In this document: one piece after another, positions 1 through 12,272 of the stretch
How the letters are laid out: every line of letters begins with the position of its first letter
Position numbering within the stretch: the first letter of the stretch is position 1
From: Trichoplax sp. H2
Taxonomy: Eukaryota > Placozoa > Uniplacotomia > Trichoplacea
NCBI GenBank assembly: GCA_003344405.1
Contig: NOWV01000022.1
Coordinates: forward strand, 620,001-684,000
Length of the DNA stretch: 64,000 bases
Reading direction: 5' to 3'
Made by a program: the position numbers and the translations under genes
Notes under the pieces: generated by a model
The model's input: the letters and a program-made list of their open reading frames with translations, nothing else
What the model was told of the DNA's origin: nothing
Database searches by the model: none

Positions 1-30
1 AAAGGTTACGATACGGTACGGCACGATCCG

Positions 31-104
31 TGACAGTACAGTACAGTACTGTACTGTACAGTACTGTACACTCAGGCTCTTTACTGTACACTGTACACTG
101 TACA
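31..104. repeat. Palindromic GTACAGTAC-type repeat cluster
   Basis: Overlapping copies of CAGTAC and GTACTG give several self-complementary stretches, followed by a second block of TGTACACTG units. The same word family recurs at 28601-28650, 42106-42262, 42545-42690 and 42784-42801. The left end may continue outside the window. Confidence 0.75.
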
Positions 105-703
105 ATATGCACTGTCGTGGACAGATGGACTACAGTACTAAAAGACTGGACTGGATATGCCTTTAGATGGACAGACGTTTGGCCAACTTTGGTCAACAAA
201 TTGTGTCAAACATTTCGTTATGACAGTACTAAATTTAGTATATAGACAGTCGATTCTAAATTGATTGATTTTGTGAATGAAGTAATATTACATTATATTT
301 CATAGCCTGTTAGTAAGCTCTGCTTGGAAGCAGTAACTTTAGACAATAAACGTTATTCAAATTAATCAGAGTGATTTAGAAAACAGACTGGGAAAATCCA
401 TACTGAGTAACTATTTTTCGCCATTGGGGGGCCTCATCTGCTAGGGAAGGTCCGTCCGTCCGAGGAGAGTGTCTACTGTCCGATCCAGTCTGGTCTGGTG
501 TACAATTGGACTATAGTCAGTCTGTTAAATTCATCGAGGTAAGAAGAATTTCTATGGTTGAGTTTGACTAGGAGACAGACGATGAGAGCAGTATTTTAAA
601 CTAAGGAAAAGGAAGAATGATCTCTTCTTCGAAGTATTGTCGCTAGAATTGTAACCATAACCGTACACCATATTGTGCAAAACCAAAAGGCAACCTGGCA
701 GCT

Positions 704-853
704 GGAGCACTGTCGTGTACAGTGCGTTAGTCTCCAGCATCTTGTAATTATAGTTTACTATATTACAACGATACATTATATTTCAATGCCAATAGGTAGT
801 AAATAAAATAGAATTACAAGATGCCGGAGACTAGTGCACATACAGTAGCTCCA
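704..853. mobile_element. Foldback / MITE-like inverted repeat
   Basis: The left arm (about 704-748) and right arm (about 812-853) are imperfect reverse complements over roughly 40 bases. The inner 14-base block CATCTTGTAATT is identical except for its flank, and the arms enclose about 60 bases of AT-rich loop. There is no coding capacity. This form fits a miniature inverted-repeat element, but I saw no clear target-site duplication and no second copy in the window, so a non-mobile hairpin is also possible. Confidence 0.5.
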
Positions 854-2019
854 TCCACCTTACATAAACTTGTTAGGACAGTTTCAGCTAAATATTCTAA
901 GAACTATATGTAAGGGAAGGTGGCGGGGGCTAGTGTACAATGACCGATGGTCATCACGGTTAAGATAAATTAAATTGATCAGCAAAATAGGATAATAGTA
1001 CAGTCCATACGTGGACGTAGAATGCCATGCGCAATTATACATCAATAAATAACTGCATGTCGAGAAGGAATGCATATATCTTTTACTGGTTTTATAGTTA
1101 ATATGTCAATACACCGGCTTTGCCATTTTGACACTTTACAATGTCAACGTTTTCAAGTGCTATTGGTATTAAAATAAAATAAATTCATTCAAAGTGTCGA
1201 TTCCGAAATGTAATGTGTGACACTATCCGTATAAACATATTGGAATTATAAGTTTATAATATCGACTAGAACAACAATCCATACAATATTAACTATGACT
1301 ATGTGCTGAGTATGCTGAGTATAACATTAACTAGTTAATTGATAATGTTATTGTCACGGACTACTTCCTCACAAGTTTACAGTACTAGTCTAACGTAAAG
1401 TACTGACTTTGAGTTGCTTCTACAGATTACTACCCTAATCTGTCCAAAGATCTAGTCAGAATAGAGTACTGCTACTATAACGCTTAAGAACTACCCTTCT
1501 AAAAGGCTCATATGCTATAATACTGAAACACTGTCAGCAACAATACTTTCTGAAATTCTATAATTTAGGCAACGCAGTGCCGTAACAGTCATAGATTTAT
1601 TATCATCAGTCTCATTCGTACTCCGTGGGTGAGGGTTAAGTTAGTACTGTATTAAAGAAACCATAAATATAATGATTAATCGAATAATGTGCTCGCTATT
1701 ATATGTTGACAGGTTCTACTTTTAATTACGCATAAAAAATTGGCTTGATGAAAAATGAAATTGAAAATGATTTCTTTCAAAATTTTAATATACAGTACAC
1801 CAGATGTATTCGCAAACGTTAAAAATAAATTGCTCACCACCAAGTTACCTAAATTACTATATTAGAAGCTGACAATACAGCTTATAGCTGTTATCATCTC
1901 AATCACGCAAAATAGGAATCAGTCAAAGAGGGTAGATAAACAGCTAGTCATCGCCGTCGTAGCACCAGGTTAAAAGATCGCCATCAGTACTCGTCCGTCA
2001 GTATCTTACTTGGTCAATA

Positions 2020-5000
2020 TTACAGCTTGCTACTGATTCGAGATTTTTCATTCTGTCGAATGACTCGACGTAAAATTTTACCACTAGCAGATTTCGGAAT
2101 TGACTGGACGAATTCTACGCCACCTCGCAGTTGTTTATACCAAGCTACGTTCTCGGCTACGTACTTGATAATGTCTTTCGCAGAAAGCGAATCTGAAAAA
2201 GTTTCAGTTTATTAACTAATGCAAAATATCTAAAAATACAAACGTCATAAAATATTACCTTTAGAATTTCTTAAAACTACGTAAGCTCTTGGGACTTCTC
2301 CTGCCGTTTCATCAGGAATTCCGATTACTGCAGAATCTGCTATTTGTTGATGATCGTTTAAAATAGCTTCCAATTCAGCAGGTGCAATCTACAAAATGAT
2401 TTTAAATTAGAATTGATGATATTGACAATATTAACAGCAGCAAAGGCTTAGATTATAAAATTAGCAATGCTCTCTAAACTAACCTGAAATCCTTTAAATT
2501 TAATCAGCTCCTTCAAACGATCTATCACAAATACGTTGCCTTCATTATCATAATACCCAATATCACCAGTGTGAAGCCATCCATTTTTGTCAATAGTATC
2601 TGCAGTCGCTTGTGGATTGTTGATGTAGCCTAACATCATTTGCGGTCCCCTGAAGCATAATTCTCCAACTTCATTGAGCGCAACGGCTTCACCATTATCA
2701 ACGTTGATAACCTATTGGGTAATTATCATAAAATTGAGGTAGATTACATAATGCTGATGATGTTTGTAATTAATCATTACTATTCTACAGAATTAATCAA
2801 AGAATATAATTTAACCTTGCAATCCGTGTTGGGAACTAATTTACCAACTGAACCAACTTTATAAGAGTTTAAAAATGCATACACCACCAGTGGGCCTAAT
2901 TCTGTCATACCATAACCTAAGAATCCATCACATACAGAGAGATGACAAGTAAGTTATATAACGTCATGAATATATGACACGTATAATGATATAGACTTTA
3001 CTTTATAAATAATTTAAAAATAGCGATTCAACTCTACCTTGATTAAACGTTTGTAATTTTAAGCGCTTTTGCAAGTCTTCACCAATTTCTGAGCTAACTG
3101 GGGCGCCTCCTGAACTAATGTAGGTTAAACTGGACAAGTTATAATTATCAATCAAAGGACTTTTAGCTAGAAACAATACCATGGCCGGCACACATAATAA
3201 TTTAGTGACCTATAATTATGCAGAAGAAAAAAATGCCGTCTGTCTAAAAATCGATAAGGGATAACGTACTATTTACATTCAATCCATATTCAATCCACTC
3301 AAAAACTATAAATACCTTGTACTCTTGGATTGCATTCAGGAATTTCGTATGTATAAATTTCGATTGAAGGACTAAGCGACGTCCATTACATAACGTAAAC
3401 GAAAGTATAGACACCAGACCATATACATGAAATAATGGTAAGACATTTAACAAACATTCGTCTTCAGAATCCATATTTAAAGCTCCAATATCACGATGAC
3501 TAAAGTTCACCATATCAGCTATTAAATTATAATGGGAGAGCATGACACCCTTTGGTAGCCCAGTAGTACCACTCGAATATAAGATCACGGCAACATCTGA
3601 TTTAGGGGAAACCTTGAACTTCCTAGGAGCTTTGTTAACCTTGCCGCTACAATATAGAGAATTTATGGTTATAAGGAGAAGAATCACACGCAAGCATTCC
3701 CAAAGGTCATTGTACTGTATGTCTTTATGATAAAAATTCACAATGAACATCCGGATTTACGCAACTGTGAGGATAACTTTTTGACGCTTTATTAAATAGA
3801 TTTTAGTTGAATATTAACTTAATGATCTACCACATGAAATAACGCCCCTCATCTACAAAATCTATATACAGTCATGCTGTACAGTAAAGTATTAGCTTAA
3901 TATAAAAAAAAGTAGAGTAAATATTTTGGATGTTTTTGCAACGACATTTCATGGAAACTTTCATACAGTCATATAGAATGCATGCTATGTTTATGCTATA
4001 AGCGAATAAATGAAACAGGGTAAATGAACCTACTTTATGAGATCGAACATAGCTTGATAGCTGTTATCACGGATTGGGGGTTTGCCAATAACAATTTTTC
4101 TCCTGAAGCTGTAGTTGACTTTTTTAACCGTATTGATACAACTTTCGTGAGTAATTATGTATGCCGGTTTCGAATCATTCAGCTGTCTTGCCAATTCATG
4201 CTCTGTGAAGATTGGGTTGCAAGTAGTCACGATACCACCTGCAGCTATAACTGCAAAGAAGCCGATAACAAACTCTAAGCAATTAGGACTTCGGATCATG
4301 ACTACATCTTTGGGTTGCAATCCTAAACGAATCAGACCAGAGCAACATCTTTCAATCCGATCTCGCAATTCGCCATAAGTAATTGACTTAGCTTCTTCTT
4401 TATCATCATCAATCTATAATTTAAAAGATTAGCAATCTATTTTCACTACGATCAGAATCAATGATCAACAATACAGCGGAAACTCTTGTTGTAGACCTCC
4501 TTGTAAAATCGAGAAACTAAAAACAAACACAGTCATCATTTCACTAGGTAAAAGGTCCAATATTCGATACAATGCCAATGGGTATCTATCGTGAAATCGA
4601 CTGACTACAGTATATCAAATGATGTGATGTACTTGTATCTATCATTCCCTGAACTTTTAGCTTAATTGTACAGGTAATCGTATTTGCTTCAACTAATAGA
4701 GGCGATTGGAAATTGAAAGATAGCCGGTAAAATTGTACCCCACCCATCAGTTCTATTCTTGTTTTTCTATCTATCCAGTATATAATGATCTTATAAGCTA
4801 CTTTTTTTTTAATTACGTATTCAAAATCATGTCAACAGAGTCGTAATTTCTATCTAGGAGTGATGATGATGATGAGTGGAGAATGTTGATGAATGAATTA
4901 TCTTACGCGTATTCTCTACTTTTGTGCAAGACTGGTGAATTTTTGAGCAAGACATTTTTACGATAGGAGCTACGACAGTAGCTACAGAACCGATCAAACC

Positions 5001-5109
5001 TTACCAGGGCAATTCGATTATAATATTGATCGCAATTTCTGAAGATAAATTGGTAAAAGTCTATGTTGTCAGGTATGTGAATGTTGCCAAGAGTACTAGA
5101 AATGTACAT
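2020..5109 (-). CDS. Acyl-CoA synthetase / 4-coumarate-CoA ligase-like, peroxisomal
   Basis: ATP-dependent acid-CoA ligase of the luciferase/4CL branch of the ANL superfamily. It activates a carboxylic acid as acyl-AMP and transfers it to CoA; the substrate cannot be read from sequence. Eight exons on the minus strand (5' to 3'): 5109-5005, 4413-4034, 3646-3316, 3209-3038, 2916-2816, 2711-2484, 2388-2259, 2192-2020. All junctions are GT-AG and in phase, giving 539 aa, the normal family length. Visible motifs are the P-loop [11 protein letters not shown], the GYGMTE box spanning an exon junction, GWLHTGD, the hinge region [13 protein letters not shown] and the C-terminal catalytic lysine in SASGKILRR. 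The protein ends RISSKL, a canonical PTS1, so a peroxisomal location is likely, as for beetle luciferase and plant OPC-8:0 ligase relatives. Start chosen: the ATG giving MYISSTLG, which aligns with the usual N-terminus. Divergent to slingshot. Confidence 0.93.
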
Positions 5110-7154
5110 CGTTGTTGCCAAAGGTGCTGGAAAAAAAAAATGCCAAATCAGAACTTTCGGTCGTAACAGATTTTACTACCAATGTTATTACTACCTGGTG
5201 TTCTATACTACTGTATACTGTAAACTTCTTTCTTCAGCCTCCACATGTGACATTAGTTTTGCAAAGGACAAGATCACGAGACTGGGAGACTACTGAAAGA
5301 AGTTCCAGTACTGTCTATACTAGTAGCCGTAAAGCAATCGGAAAAGGCATACTGTAACACTACCAAAAGATAATAATAATGCGCCGTCTATTACAGTACA
5401 GGGAGTATCATTGATCAAGGGGACCGCCAGTTACGAGCAAAAATCATATCACTATGCTCCACCACAGACAGATTGCCACTGCTGTTCTGGGCGACTTCTT
5501 CTTCTCCTAGCTATCATGACAGCATTACCCACAAGCAAGAATTTTTAGTCTACTCGTCAAAGTATAGTATCCAAGATTCTCGTTTAGTCGTTTCTGACTA
5601 GAGATAGCTTTAGGCGAAAGCCATATCTAAGCCCTTAGCAATCAAAATCGAGGTACAGTATAGTGTAGAAGCCCTTGGATGGCATCGAGAGAAAACAGTG
5701 TATTTCTACTCCTATGTTATTCAAATGAGTTAGACAGGATCGAATAAAATGGCCGGCAGGGACATTTTTAGTATCCTGTACTCAACAATGGCTGAACCAT
5801 GGACATCAACCTTGGCATTGCAGTTAGGGTTCACTTTGGAAGGCACTACTAAAAAATAAAATAGACTGGCAACATGGAGCACTGTAGTCATGGACTAGCA
5901 ATAGAGTCTATCTCTACTAGCCCTACTAAAAAAAAAGATACTGGAAGCATTGAGTATTGCAGTCATGCGAATAGTCTATCACTACTAGCACTACTAAAAC
6001 AAAAAAATACTGGCAGCATTGAGTACTGTAGTCATGGACTACCAATAGTCTATCATGCCCTGGCATACATGTCAAAATAAATAAATAAATCACTATTTTT
6101 TGCCTTAAAAGCACTACTAATCTACTGTATGGGAATATTCAAGGTAGCATCCATTGTATAGGATTGACTGCACTGCCCATTTACACCGTAATGTACAGTA
6201 GTACTATACTGTAGCAGTTGAGGGTAAAGTGTACTTTTATAGGCAAGATTTCCTAAAACGCCTAATCAATCCATTGAAGGAGGGCCGCCTGCTTGCATTA
6301 AATAGTTCTGAACTGCCCCATTTGACCTAAATTGTCCCCCAAAAAGGGAAAAAAGAAGAATGAAAGGCATTTGGTCCAAAAGAAGGCTATGCCATAGCCT
6401 AAAAAGTCAACACTGATACCGACTACAAGGTTGTATCGAGAGAGACAACAAGAGATACTGCCCAGTGGAAGTCAGAACCGAGAAGAGAGAGAAAAAAAAA
6501 AAAATTGGCAATGTCCTTATTCTCGATACGAAGACACCACCAGGCTAAGCCCAATCAATGTCCGCAAAACTCTACAGTATGTTTTCAATAAGAACGACCA
6601 TTTTAAATAAATATCTTTTCACGATGGTTATTAAACTATCTCTTGATAAAATCACTCTTTCGATTGTGCTTGTAAAACCTTTCATTATCAACCTAACGCG
6701 CTTTCAAAGAAATAGACCGACAGTGTAGAGGATATCTATGGATAGCAATGGTTTATATCTAGCATTTTTTCTTCTTATTTCTACGCTTGTAGCATCTTGA
6801 CGCCAACGATGGGCAAATCACTGACAGGTGAATAATGCATTATTAATTCTAATCGTCAATTGAACTCTTTCTTTACCCATCCAGGACTATTTCGTCTATG
6901 GCGTTAAACTATTTTTGTACCTTGATCGATATGTAGAACAGTACCGATAGTAACCTTAAGTTAGTCATACATAGACATGCGCTATTTTCTACCAATTCTT
7001 AAAAATAGCTTAGGATCATGATGCTAATACAATCATTTCCCCCCAAAATTTATCTTTGTTGTAAATCGTTCATAGGAAGAATTTTTATAGTAACTAGATG
7101 TTGTTAAATTGAAATTTAAAGCCGCTCATCTTCAAATCTATTTATCTATCATAG
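5110..7154. other. Intergenic interval between divergent synthetase and slingshot genes
   Basis: No confident exon. It should hold the promoters of the minus-strand synthetase and plus-strand slingshot, and probably slingshot's missing first exon. It carries a three-copy tandem repeat (5846-6060), several isolated TACAGTA/TACTGTA words (for example near 5391, 5653 and 6190), and A-runs. Confidence 0.55.
5846..6060. repeat. Three-copy tandem repeat, 68-77 bp unit
   Basis: Three diverged units begin with CTACTAAA at 5846, 5923 and 5991 (spacings 77 and 68). Each carries an A-rich block, then a GGAAGCATTGAGTA-like block, then AGTCATG and AGTCTATC. Units 2 and 3 are the closest pair. The short open frames crossing it on both strands are repetitive and not convincing as protein. 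Confidence 0.75.
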
Positions 7155-10100
7155 CGTGGAACATTACTGTGCAATCAAAGGAATCGCTGTTCGTGTTCAT
7201 GGCAGCCCTCGCCAACCAATCAACGAAAAAGAAGGTAGACTAAAGTTGATTATATTGAATAAGAAGGAAAAATATCCACATGCACCAATACGGTGCTTTA
7301 AGTAGATGAGTTTATGTTGATTAGTATTGAATGAAACACCGGAAAAAAAGCCATTGGTACACTATTATTAGATAGATTGTAGAAACGGTCGTGTCTATCA
7401 TACAGGATACCAATGCAGCATTTCACAAATATACCCACAAGTAAATGGCATTGATTTGCCCAATGTAAATTGTAGTAATTGCTCATTACTGCTTTTGAAT
7501 AGGGTAGCAGAAAATGCACATTTGAAAAAAAATGGCTCTTATTCATACTTTGATACAATAACATTATAGACCTAGAGATAGAAGGTTTAATGTAGCCTAT
7601 TTTGCCTAGTTTGCCCTGATCGAGCATAGTATACAACGAATGGATTAGCGCTAGTCCAACGCTGATTACCTTGCTTACTTGTACTGTAATAGAAATGTAA
7701 TAATACAGTATCAATCTCAATCTTGATACATGTATGGATACATTATGTTAAAATTTCCAACAAATTAATCATCTACATTGAAATCGATAATCAATTTGAC
7801 GTGGACACTACGTAATTGTACTTTTCGTTGATGCCTTTCTAAAGTATATATATACATCCCCATCAGTATGACAGAAACATACAGTACTATACAGTTATAT
7901 CAATTAAATAAACTACCTAATGACCATTTCACACATCAAAAAAACGTCTTCACATATATCAAATTGCCTTAATTACCTTGAGACAATACAGAAAGATCCA
8001 TAGACATTCCGATGACTAGATATAGTACAGTAGACTATCACTATACAGTATCAATCTGCAATTACGATATAGAAACTTTACTCTTTTATTGTTTACAGTA
8101 AAAGCGTTCCTACGCCATTTTTAAGTTGTTTTGCATCTGTCCCGTCAATCAAGACTATTTTCTCAATAATTAACGAGATGAAAATATTCAAAAACATTTT
8201 GTTTAGGATGACACTTAGATTATTCAAAACCATTAAATCGTTATCCATGTTCAATTCCATGAACTGTACAATATTTAACATGAAACGATTCCAAATGGCT
8301 ACTGGTTATCGCTGATATTGCGACATGAACAATTTAGATGCTTTTCAGTTAGTTCATGCTTCATTTACAGTATTTTATTTTTCTTCTTATGATTTTTCCT
8401 AATCATATAAGAACGCGAAAAATTTTCATAAGTAGACATTATAACGCGAGTAATCGACTACTATATCGATAATCCTATGTAATTTTGAAATACAAACATT
8501 TTCTTTGATTATTCCTATTTTAGCAGGCGATATTCAACACCATTTACGCGTTATATCTGAGACAGTAAGACCTGAGGACTCAATTACCCTAGTAAGAAAG
8601 AAACTTTTATTTCTGTCGACAATAAAAAACGATATCTTTAATTCTTATGTTGTCAAAAATTTTTTAAAATGATCGTATTTCGGTATCATTGCTGTTGTAT
8701 TGTTACTATCAAATGAAAAGAAGTACAGTAGTTACTATACCAGTATTGAAGGTTTCAGTTATAACTTCATCGTTTAAACCTGCGCATTTTGCTAAATAAG
8801 TCATCTATTTTACATTTTTATACAGGCAGTCAAATTAGAATGCCTACTATCAACTAGAACGAGATACCTAACTGTGGTATCAATTACTGATATCGACAAT
8901 ACAGAAGAAAACGCTCTGTTAGGTTTTGACTGGGATGAAACGTATGTTTCATTAGCAATGATATTAACTAATTAATTATATAATCGAATTCATCGTAATT
9001 AATGCGAAATCCTCACTGAAATGATCTACCTATGGATAATAGATAGATTAATCTATATAAATCTACACTTTATTATAAAACAGTTCTGATGAAGCCACTT
9101 TAGGAATGGTCCTTCCAGTTTATGCTGATACATCAATTGTCCTTGATGGCGACGGGTGAGTAGAACCCAAGCATCCGTTCTTGTAATCCTCAGTTGCATG
9201 CGTTACATTGCTTTGATACATCACTACGTAAGCAATTAATTCAATCCTAATCATTCGAATTAATTGATAATCCTTTCTCATCTTTAATATTTCATACCCT
9301 TTTTTAGAGGTTTTGTAGTAACTTCAGATTATCGCAAACATACTTTCAAGCCTGTATCAGTGCAATCAATGTGGTTAGCTTTAAACTTATTGTTATTAAC
9401 TTCAAAGATAAAATTTCAATTTGACCTACCTGTAACACTGTATCTTGATACAAGTCTTTGATTAACGTAGGAGCGCTTTACAGACGTTGAATAAGAATGT
9501 AGAAAATGCAAGATATAACAATTTTTTTGCTGAAGGTACTTCACATACTTGGATTAACCATTACGTAAAAGAAATTAATAGTTCACCAAAGGCCATTATT
9601 GAATGGAATGCACTTGATATCGAATCTAAAACTAATTTTGACGCCAAAATAGATTCTGAACTGTAAGTATTTTGAGCTGTGAATTAAAAATCGAATCCTT
9701 TATAGTGATAATTTAATTAAACTTGTTAAATCTATAGGGATCAATCAAAGTTAGCTGCCACACGAAATCTAATTAAGGTCAATTTACGAGATGTAAGCTT
9801 TGCTTTAATACTTCAATGATAATACGAGTACCTTAGTACTATTAGATGATATTTTACCATTGGCATTACAGATTATGGCGCATGTAGATATAGAAGAAAT
9901 AACTAGTAAACAGGTAATCATGTAATCTCCAGTACATTGTAAATGACTTCTGTTTAAGCAATGATACTGCAATATATTCAAAAAATCTAAAATTATGTCT
10001 ATAAATTGTTAACGTTTTTATTTATTCACTTAACAGATACGGTCATTACTAGAAGAAAGAATACAAATGAAGCTTACTGAATTCAAAGAATTCATTGATG

Positions 10101-12272
10101 AATGTATGATTGTTATCTTACGACAAATGGATTCAGCATCTGAAATACTGCCTTACCTATATTTGGTAAATTGCTGATTTATCTTCTTTAAAATAAATTT
10201 ATCAAGCACTTAAAGAGAAAAAAGCTTATATTTTTTTAATACTCTATTTTAGGGTTCAGAATGGAATGCTGCTAATATCGACGAGCTAAAAAATAAAGGG
10301 TAAGTAACCGTTAAATTTTAAAGATATAACGTTTCATGATAACGTCGTTTTATTATAGAATTTAACCTGGAGCATCTGTTGGGATGCGTAAAATATTAGT
10401 TACTTGCGCAAATTGACATTGTTTAATTTTAAGTTATTGTTTTATACTTATAGTATTAAATACATTTTAAATATCACTTGTGAAGTCGATAACTTTTTTC
10501 CAAATCAGTTTTCCTATATGAATATCAGGTAATTAAAACATTCCTATGCTGTCTATACTAACGTAATCGTAAAGGTCTTTTAATAATGATTGCATCATTG
10601 TATGAGTAGAGTTGTCGATAAAGAAACAACAGATCTAATAACAAATTGGGACAAGACTTATAAATTTATCAAAGGTGCAAGGTAAGTGGCTAATAAAATT
10701 TTTTTGCAAGAATTTGGCCTGACAGATCTATTTATTGATAGGAATAATAGCTCAAAAGTACTGGTTCATTGTAAAATGGGAGTTAGCAGGTCTGCTTCAA
10801 CGGTAAAGTCTGATTTAAGCCATTTTATCAAATATTAAAGTTTTAAGCATAGAACATTAACTTAATTCATTGCTTCATGAGTAGGTCATAGCTTATGTTA
10901 TGAAGGAATATAAGTGGCCCTTAGAGACCGCCTTACAACATGTGAAAAGCTGTCGCAATTGCATTAATCCTAATCCTGGCTTTTACAATCAATTGATTAC
11001 TTATGAAGGCTTAATAAAAGCAGGGTAATGTAATTAGAATTAAACTTTAAACCTTGAAAATAAATTGACTTAACTGCAACAACTCTTGGTCTCTCTAACT
11101 AACATTTTTACTATGGACGTAGGCGCCTTCGCCACAGTCATTTATGGAGGAAGAGATCATACTCTGATACCTCTATTAAGCAGTTAATTTCCTTTCGTCG
11201 GAGTCAAATGACCAAGAAAGCACCTATAACAGAGCAAAATGATGAATCGGGCCAAACCCAATGTAAAGATACTGCATCAACGAAAGCAAATGAAGATACA
11301 GACTTTATCTCATTTTACTCATGTGTTTCTTGCTTGATAAGTGAGTATCAAATTAAGAATGATAGGAAAAAGGAGAAAAATATAAAGAAATCACTTCATC
11401 GTAAGGGCCGTAATCTGCAAAATCGCATACAAGCACCTAGGCCGGTAAAATCAAATCCCAACCTAGGTAGTTTAGCAAACGATTATAGTCAAGCATATGA
11501 TCAGATTACATCAAGTGCATCGATTGACACATCATTTGATAGTCACCCAGAAGGATTTGACAAGCATACTTTAGCCGAAGGTAATTTATCTAATGATACC
11601 GTCGCCATTAACGAATCAAAATTGGGCGCATCTCCAACTATTGTACTTAGACATAAACAGGAGGAAGATTGTTGTAGTTCGACAAAAATGTTATACGAAG
11701 TGAAGTCTAAAGGAGACAACGAAACACATTCCAATAAAACAATGAACAAATCGAATAAAAGAGAAGGATCGAAGGTAAAAGGGATCAAGAACTTTTTAGA
11801 AGGTATATCTAAAGGCTGGCAGGCTTCAAAAGCTATATTGCGTCAAAATAGCAGTAAGTCCCCTGTAAGCAAAAGTGAAGAACATAAATTTGATGAAGAT
11901 AGAATATCACCAAATCCTAAAATTAATTCGTCAACAGAGAGTGAGCGGGATAATTACGTCGATCACACTCTCGATAAGCTGATTGTATCACCTGAGGCTG
12001 ACCGTGAAAATGATGTTGAAAAATTGAAATTCAATGTATCAGTTAAGGAATTAACTTTGGAATTAGAATCAGCTCACATGCAATCATTAAATAATTCCTC
12101 ACTTAATACGTCAAAAAGTTCTATTCAGAATCTTGGCATCACAAGCACTGCTGAAACTAAGAACGATGCCAACGATGATGAGACTTGTCCTAAGAATGAA
12201 TTACAGCGCAGTTCCGGCTACATAAGGAATATCGTTGAAAAATTCGAATCGAGCGACTGCCAAGCAAATTAA
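7155..12272 (+). CDS. SSH: Slingshot cofilin phosphatase (first exon not found)
   Basis: Dual-specificity phosphatase that dephosphorylates cofilin/ADF at the actin cytoskeleton. Fifteen exons are assigned: 7155-7234, 8524 (or 8527)-8591, 8826-8941, 9084-9155, 9308-9373, 9471-9662, 9738-9792, 9872-9913, 10037-10165, 10253-10299, 10454-10528, 10610-10681, 10742-10802, 10885-11024, 11123-12272. All phases agree, giving 787 aa from the first codon fully seen. In order: SSH-N region (IKGIAV, RPEDSITL, LDGDGGF, FKPVSVQSMW), a DEK_C-like segment (ITSKQIRSLLEERIQ), and the DSPc domain with YLGSEWNAANI and signature VHCKMGVSRSAST. The catalytic Cys codon is 10770-10772 and the Arg is in the same CX5R loop, so it should be active. 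The last exon encodes a long Ser/Lys/Asn-rich tail with no recognised domain, ending near YIRNIVEKFES. The first exon here needs an upstream exon ending in phase 2; I did not find it. Confidence 0.92.
7235..8523 (+). other. Slingshot intron of 1.29 kb
   Basis: GT donor at 7235 and AG acceptor at 8523, or 8526 through a TAGCAG tandem acceptor. It contains a 140-codon minus-strand open frame (7298-7720) that resembles no family I know and is treated as chance. Confidence 0.7.

Larger units (their letters stand above)
1..2019. other. Gene-free left flank with repeats
   Basis: No exon could be supported here on either strand. The tract holds a palindromic GTACAGTAC-type cluster at its left edge (31-104) and a foldback element (704-853), both listed separately. 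Otherwise it is AT-rich sequence with short chance open frames. It lies downstream of the synthetase gene, which ends at 2020 on the minus strand. Confidence 0.6.

Noticed and set aside
4024-4378. Plus-strand frames of 73-84 codons
   Set aside because: They are antisense shadows of synthetase exon 2.
5846-6060. Possible CRISPR-like array
   Set aside because: Only three diverged contiguous units with no distinct spacers, in a eukaryotic genome; an ordinary tandem repeat.
6720-6840. ATG codons considered as the slingshot start (near 6738 and 6814)
   Set aside because: The short frames from them end in donors of the wrong phase for the exon at 7155, or hit a stop after about 20 codons.
7298-7720. 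140-codon minus-strand open frame
   Set aside because: It lies inside a slingshot intron, has no recognisable domain and an erratic composition. A frame of this length is not far beyond chance in 64 kb of AT-rich DNA.
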